Shown here in pieces: positions 1-64,000 of a stretch of DNA of 64,000 nt; the stretch's first letter is position 1; each line of letters begins with the position of its first letter. The notes below the pieces were generated by a model. It saw nothing but the letters and a program-made list of their open reading frames with translations. It searched no databases and was not told the DNA's origin. The position numbers and the translations under genes were made by a program. The stretch is from Stercorarius parasiticus (taxonomy: Eukaryota; Chordata; Aves; Charadriiformes; Stercorariidae), in the NCBI GenBank assembly GCA_013396915.1, contig VWZL01002015.1, positions 46,493 to 110,492 on the forward strand. Reading direction: 5' to 3'.

Positions 1-543
1 AAGCAATTCCGGTTTTGTTAGATCACCAGAATAAGTAAAAGGTTTTGTTATTGCAGGTGCTTTATCAGCTTAATAAAAGAAGTCAGGGCAGTGAATCTTC
101 AAAATAGGCCTTCTTTACTTAAAAAGTTAGCTAAATTGTGATGTCCTTGTTTCTCCATATAAGAGAAAAGATCATAAGGTGAATATATGGTTTTTTGTTA
201 TAGATATACATTGGTAAAAATAACAGGATTAAATGCCTATAAACATACACACCTTGTGTCTTGTTTCACAGAAGCCAACAGTGTATTCTTTTCCATGCTG
301 CTCTTGTTAATTTATTTGGAATACTGTGATACATTTGTGGACGTCACATAGAATATGTTACACACAGAAATACTGGGACTCTGTGTTTGCTTGATACCCA
401 TGTGAGAAGGTGTGGCTTCTAATAACAAAACTTCACCGCTTGTTCAGATCTGGAATTTGGGAGATGCTGTTTGTCTTTTTATTATGTATGACAAGCCTGA
501 AATTCAGTTGCCCTATGGTATAAAATTTCATTTGAATTTTTAG
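1..543 (+). other. SMARCA2: SMARCA2 intron (3' part, partial)
   Basis: This non-coding stretch precedes the first visible exon and is the end of an intron that starts upstream. It ends in a short pyrimidine tract and an AG at 542-543. I see no repeat or other gene in it. Confidence 0.85.
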
Positions 544-61410
<60,867 letters not shown>

Positions 61411-62080
61411 TCCATAGGGTTTATTTTCTTGGCAGAACTGACCCCTCCCCCTTCTCTTCTCCCTGCTCCTATTTTACACCCAGTGAATTCATTTTGTCAA
61501 ATAGACATTGGGTTGTTTCTGTATTCTCATTCTCTATAAATTAGCTTTAGGGTAGTGCCAGACAAACATATGATATCATGGTGTAAAAAAGGAAAAAATT
61601 GTAAAATATTGTGACCAAATGGGCCTCAAAAGTTTTAAAAACAAAACAACAAAAAAAAGCTTTTTATGGAAAATGTGGTTTGATTGTATATTTCTATGGA
61701 CTGGCTTTAACTCGGTAATGATTTGATTGTGCCTGGTTTTGTCATTCCATAGGATGTTTTTCAGTGGCATCAGAAAGATACAAAAAAAAAAAAAGTTTTG
61801 TAGCATTGATAACCAGGAGAAGCCATTAAAAGCCACTGGTTATTTTATTTTTCATCAGGCAGTTTAAAAAGTTTTTATTTGTTCTGTATTGGTTTTTTAC
61901 ACTGTGGTACATATATGCAACTTTCTTTAATAGCTTATAAATGTACAGTAGTTAGCCTTCATCCACCTTGTCCCATATATACGTTTTTCCACTTTATGCT
62001 TGACGATCTTCAGAAAAACGCTTTTTGAATTGTATCAAATTTATGTCTACTGTAAACTTTGCTTAACTTTTTTTTCCTCA

Positions 62081-62086
62081 ATTAAA
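62081..62086 (+). terminator. SMARCA2: Possible upstream polyadenylation signal ATTAAA
   Basis: ATTAAA, the commonest variant of the signal, occurs about 180 nt before the main AATAAA. It could give a shorter 3' UTR. No strong downstream GU tract is obvious. Confidence 0.35.
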
Positions 62087-62264
62087 AAAGTTGGGTTAAA
62101 AAAATGCTATTGAATATTGCAATCTATATAGTGTAATGGATGGCTTCTTTCATCAGACTGATCTTCTATGTTACCGATGTGGATTATCACCTTTTCCCTA
62201 AAGTGTACTTAATCTTTGCTTTCTTTGCACAATGTCTTTGGTTGCAAGTCATAAGCCTGAGGCA

Positions 62265-62270
62265 AATAAA
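62265..62270 (+). terminator. SMARCA2: Main polyadenylation signal AATAAA
   Basis: AATAAA is followed about 20 nt later by a G/T-rich element, 'tgtggtgttggtg' (62291-62303), the standard arrangement for cleavage and polyadenylation. Cleavage is expected around 62280-62290. A second AATAAA at 62311-62316 lacks an equally clear downstream element. Confidence 0.78.
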
Positions 62271-62290
62271 ATTCCAGTAATTTTGAAGAT

Positions 62291-63104
62291 TGTGGTGTTG
62301 GTGCTTTCCTAATAAAAGAGATAATTTAGCTCAATAGATGCGGCCTTGTGTTATGAGTTCCACAAAAATCTTTTCATAGTAGGGACAAGAGGGCAGGAAC
62401 GTCTCCTGTAGGAAGGTCCACTGTGGTCTGTCCTGAATGTAAAATAACAACTCATTCAAATACCATAGAAGTATCTTCAGAGACGGAGAGAAGATATGCA
62501 ATACACGTTAAAATAAGAATAATAAAATAGAAGTAGTAAGATAGTACCTTGAAGTAAAAGTGTAGTTCATTACCTAATTGCAATTGAAGTGATTAAGCAA
62601 TAAAATAAACATTTCTTTTTATTTCAGGAAATGTATGTCCATAGGCCTCAAGTGGGCATGAATACAATGAGTTATGCAGGTGGTCAGCCCACATACAAGT
62701 CAGTTTATTTTAAGTATTATCTTGAGGTATCAGGGTTGTGATGCACTAAGATGTGGTGGTGTAAAGATTTGAACTACATATCTACAGTTAATGTTGCTAC
62801 TCTGGAAAATCAAAACTTAGGTTTGAACATAGATGGAGTAGAAAATGTGCAAGTCTAGGAGTTGATTTGTAAACAGTGCATTTCTTGGTTGTCTCAACTG
62901 TGTCAACAACACCATCTCTTTTTATACTGTCTAGCAGCACGTTAATTGCTTCAGATTTTTCTAGCTCAGCTGAAAAGCAATTTGTGAGTTTTTCTGGTGC
63001 CCATTTGTGTGTATTAGCCCTGCGCTGAGATCTGTCAGCTTTGCTTAGTTTTAGCAATTTCAAAGATTTCATTCTTAGTGCGTGCATGCCCTATCTGAAT
63101 GGAA
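62291..63104. other. Intergenic sequence downstream of SMARCA2
   Basis: About 0.8 kb follow the predicted 3' end before the first CR1. I see no gene, promoter or known repeat. Confidence 0.75.
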
Positions 63105-63756
63105 GACCCTGTATTTCACAGAGGTACGATTGATCTCAGAGGGCCCCATTGATGAGACCACTGTCTGAAACAGCTTTGCAGAAAACAATCTGGTGGTCCT
63201 AGTGGACACCAAGTTCAGTGTGAGTCAACAATGCGCCCTTGTGGCAAAGGAGGTTAACAGTATCCTGGACTGCATTAAGACGAGTGTTGCCAGCAGGCCC
63301 CAGGGGGGGTGGTCCTTTCCCTCTACTCAGCACTGATGAGATATATCTGGAGTGCTTTGTCCAGTGGTGGGCTCCCCAGTAGAAGAGAGACATGGACATA
63401 ATGGAGCAAGTCCAGCAAAGGGACACTAGTATGGTTAAAGGACTGGAGCATATGGCATACAAAGGGAGGCTGAGAGAACTGGAACTGTTCAGCCTGAAGA
63501 AGAGAAGGCTCAAAGGCACCTTATTGATGTAAATTAATATCTGAAGGAAGGGTGCAAAGAAGGCAGAGCCAGGCTCTTTCCAGTGGTGCCCAGTGACAGG
63601 ACCAGAGACAATAGGCCCAGACTGAAACACAGGAGGCTCCCTCTGAACATCAGGAAACACTTCTTTACTGTGAGGATGGCTGAGCCCTGGCACAGGTTGC
63701 CCAGAGAGGCTGTAGAGCATCCCTTGTTAGAGATACTCAAAAGCTGACTGGATACA
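63105..63756 (+). repeat. CR1 LINE, sense strand, cut off before its tail
   Basis: The segment follows the CR1 sense order: 'gatatatctggagtgctttg', 'aaaggactggagcatatggc', 'ctgttcagcctgaagaagag', 'cagtggtgcccagtgacagg' and 'caggttgcccagagaggctg'. The reading frame is broken by stops and indels. It stops at 'aaagctgactggatac', short of the expected CR1 3' end, where a CR1 in the opposite orientation begins. The 5' boundary is approximate. Confidence 0.88.
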
Positions 63757-64000
63757 GTCATAGAATCATAGGGTTGGAAGGGACCTCTGGAGATCATCTA
63801 GTCCAACCCCCCTGCCAGAGCAGGGTCACCTTAGAGCAGGTCGCACAGGAACACAGCCAGGCGGGTTTTGAATGTCTCCAGAGAAGGAGACTCCACCACC
63901 TCCCTGGGCAGCCTGTTCCAGTGTTCTACCACCCTCAAAGTAAAGAAGTTCCTCCTCATGTTTAGGTGGAACTTCCTGTGTTCAAGTTTGTGCCTGTTGC
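63757..64000 (-). repeat. CR1 LINE 3' end, antisense, running off the window
   Basis: On the + strand it begins with the inverted tail 'gtcatagaatcatagggttg', then 'gatcatctagtccaaccccc', 'cctccctgggcagcctgttc' and 'agttcctcctcatgttta'. It is a minus-strand CR1 whose 5' part lies beyond the window. It looks little diverged. Confidence 0.93.

Larger units (their letters stand above)
61411..62290 (+). other. SMARCA2: SMARCA2 3' untranslated region
   Basis: The sequence after the stop is AT-rich with A-runs (about 61780-61793) and no CR1 or LTR. It runs to a canonical polyadenylation signal. From memory of mammalian SMARCA2, stretches such as 'cgctttttgaattgtatcaa' look conserved. The end is set by the signal at 62265-62270 plus usual spacing. 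Confidence 0.8.

Noticed and set aside
63199..63720. Minus-strand open frame of 173 codons
   Set aside because: It is the antisense of the sense CR1 at 63105-63756, not a gene.

Overview
This window is vertebrate nuclear DNA, almost certainly from a bird. It holds widely spaced exons with GT/AG boundaries, few transposons, CR1 LINE fragments carrying the avian-type terminal tail, and two solo LTRs resembling common avian endogenous-retrovirus LTRs. There is no prokaryotic gene organisation, no CRISPR array and no operon.

One protein-coding gene fills it. Positions 544-61410 on the + strand carry 23 coding exons of SMARCA2 (BRM), the ATPase of the BAF (SWI/SNF) chromatin-remodelling complex. 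The 5' part of the gene (QLQ, HSA and the start codon) lies upstream of the window. The exons here join in one open frame of 991 codons plus a stop, about the C-terminal 63% of a protein that is usually about 1,570-1,590 residues. In order they encode the BRK domain (exons 1-2), an acidic linker (2-3), the bipartite Snf2 ATPase (5-15), the SnAC region (15-17), an AT-hook (18), the bromodomain (19-21), and an acidic then basic tail (21-23). A 3' UTR of about 0.9 kb ends at a canonical AATAAA near 62265. I call SMARCA2 rather than its paralogue SMARCA4 from paralogue-specific residues in the linker, the second ATPase lobe and the region before the bromodomain.

Layout: 1-16 kb holds BRK through the first ATPase lobe with introns mostly under 3.1 kb; 16-24 kb completes the second lobe; 24-55 kb is dominated by three long introns (4.8, 15.3 and 10.7 kb) around the SnAC and AT-hook exons; 55-61.4 kb holds the bromodomain and C-terminus; 61.4-62.3 kb is 3' UTR; 62.3-64 kb is intergenic and ends in two CR1 elements in opposite orientation.

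Repeats: a minus-strand solo LTR (13.2-13.7 kb), a plus-strand solo LTR (about 17.4-17.8 kb), seven CR1-type LINE pieces of different ages (about 3.9, 30-31, 33.2, 47.9, 57.3-58.1, 63.1 and 63.8 kb), short tandem duplications, and a 16-G run followed by the only ambiguous base I noticed. I found no novel multi-gene system. The better leads are the long introns around the AT-hook exon, the apparent absence of the 54-nt alternative exon known in mammals, an old and strongly decayed LINE, the CR1/CR1 junction, and a few regulatory-looking motifs.
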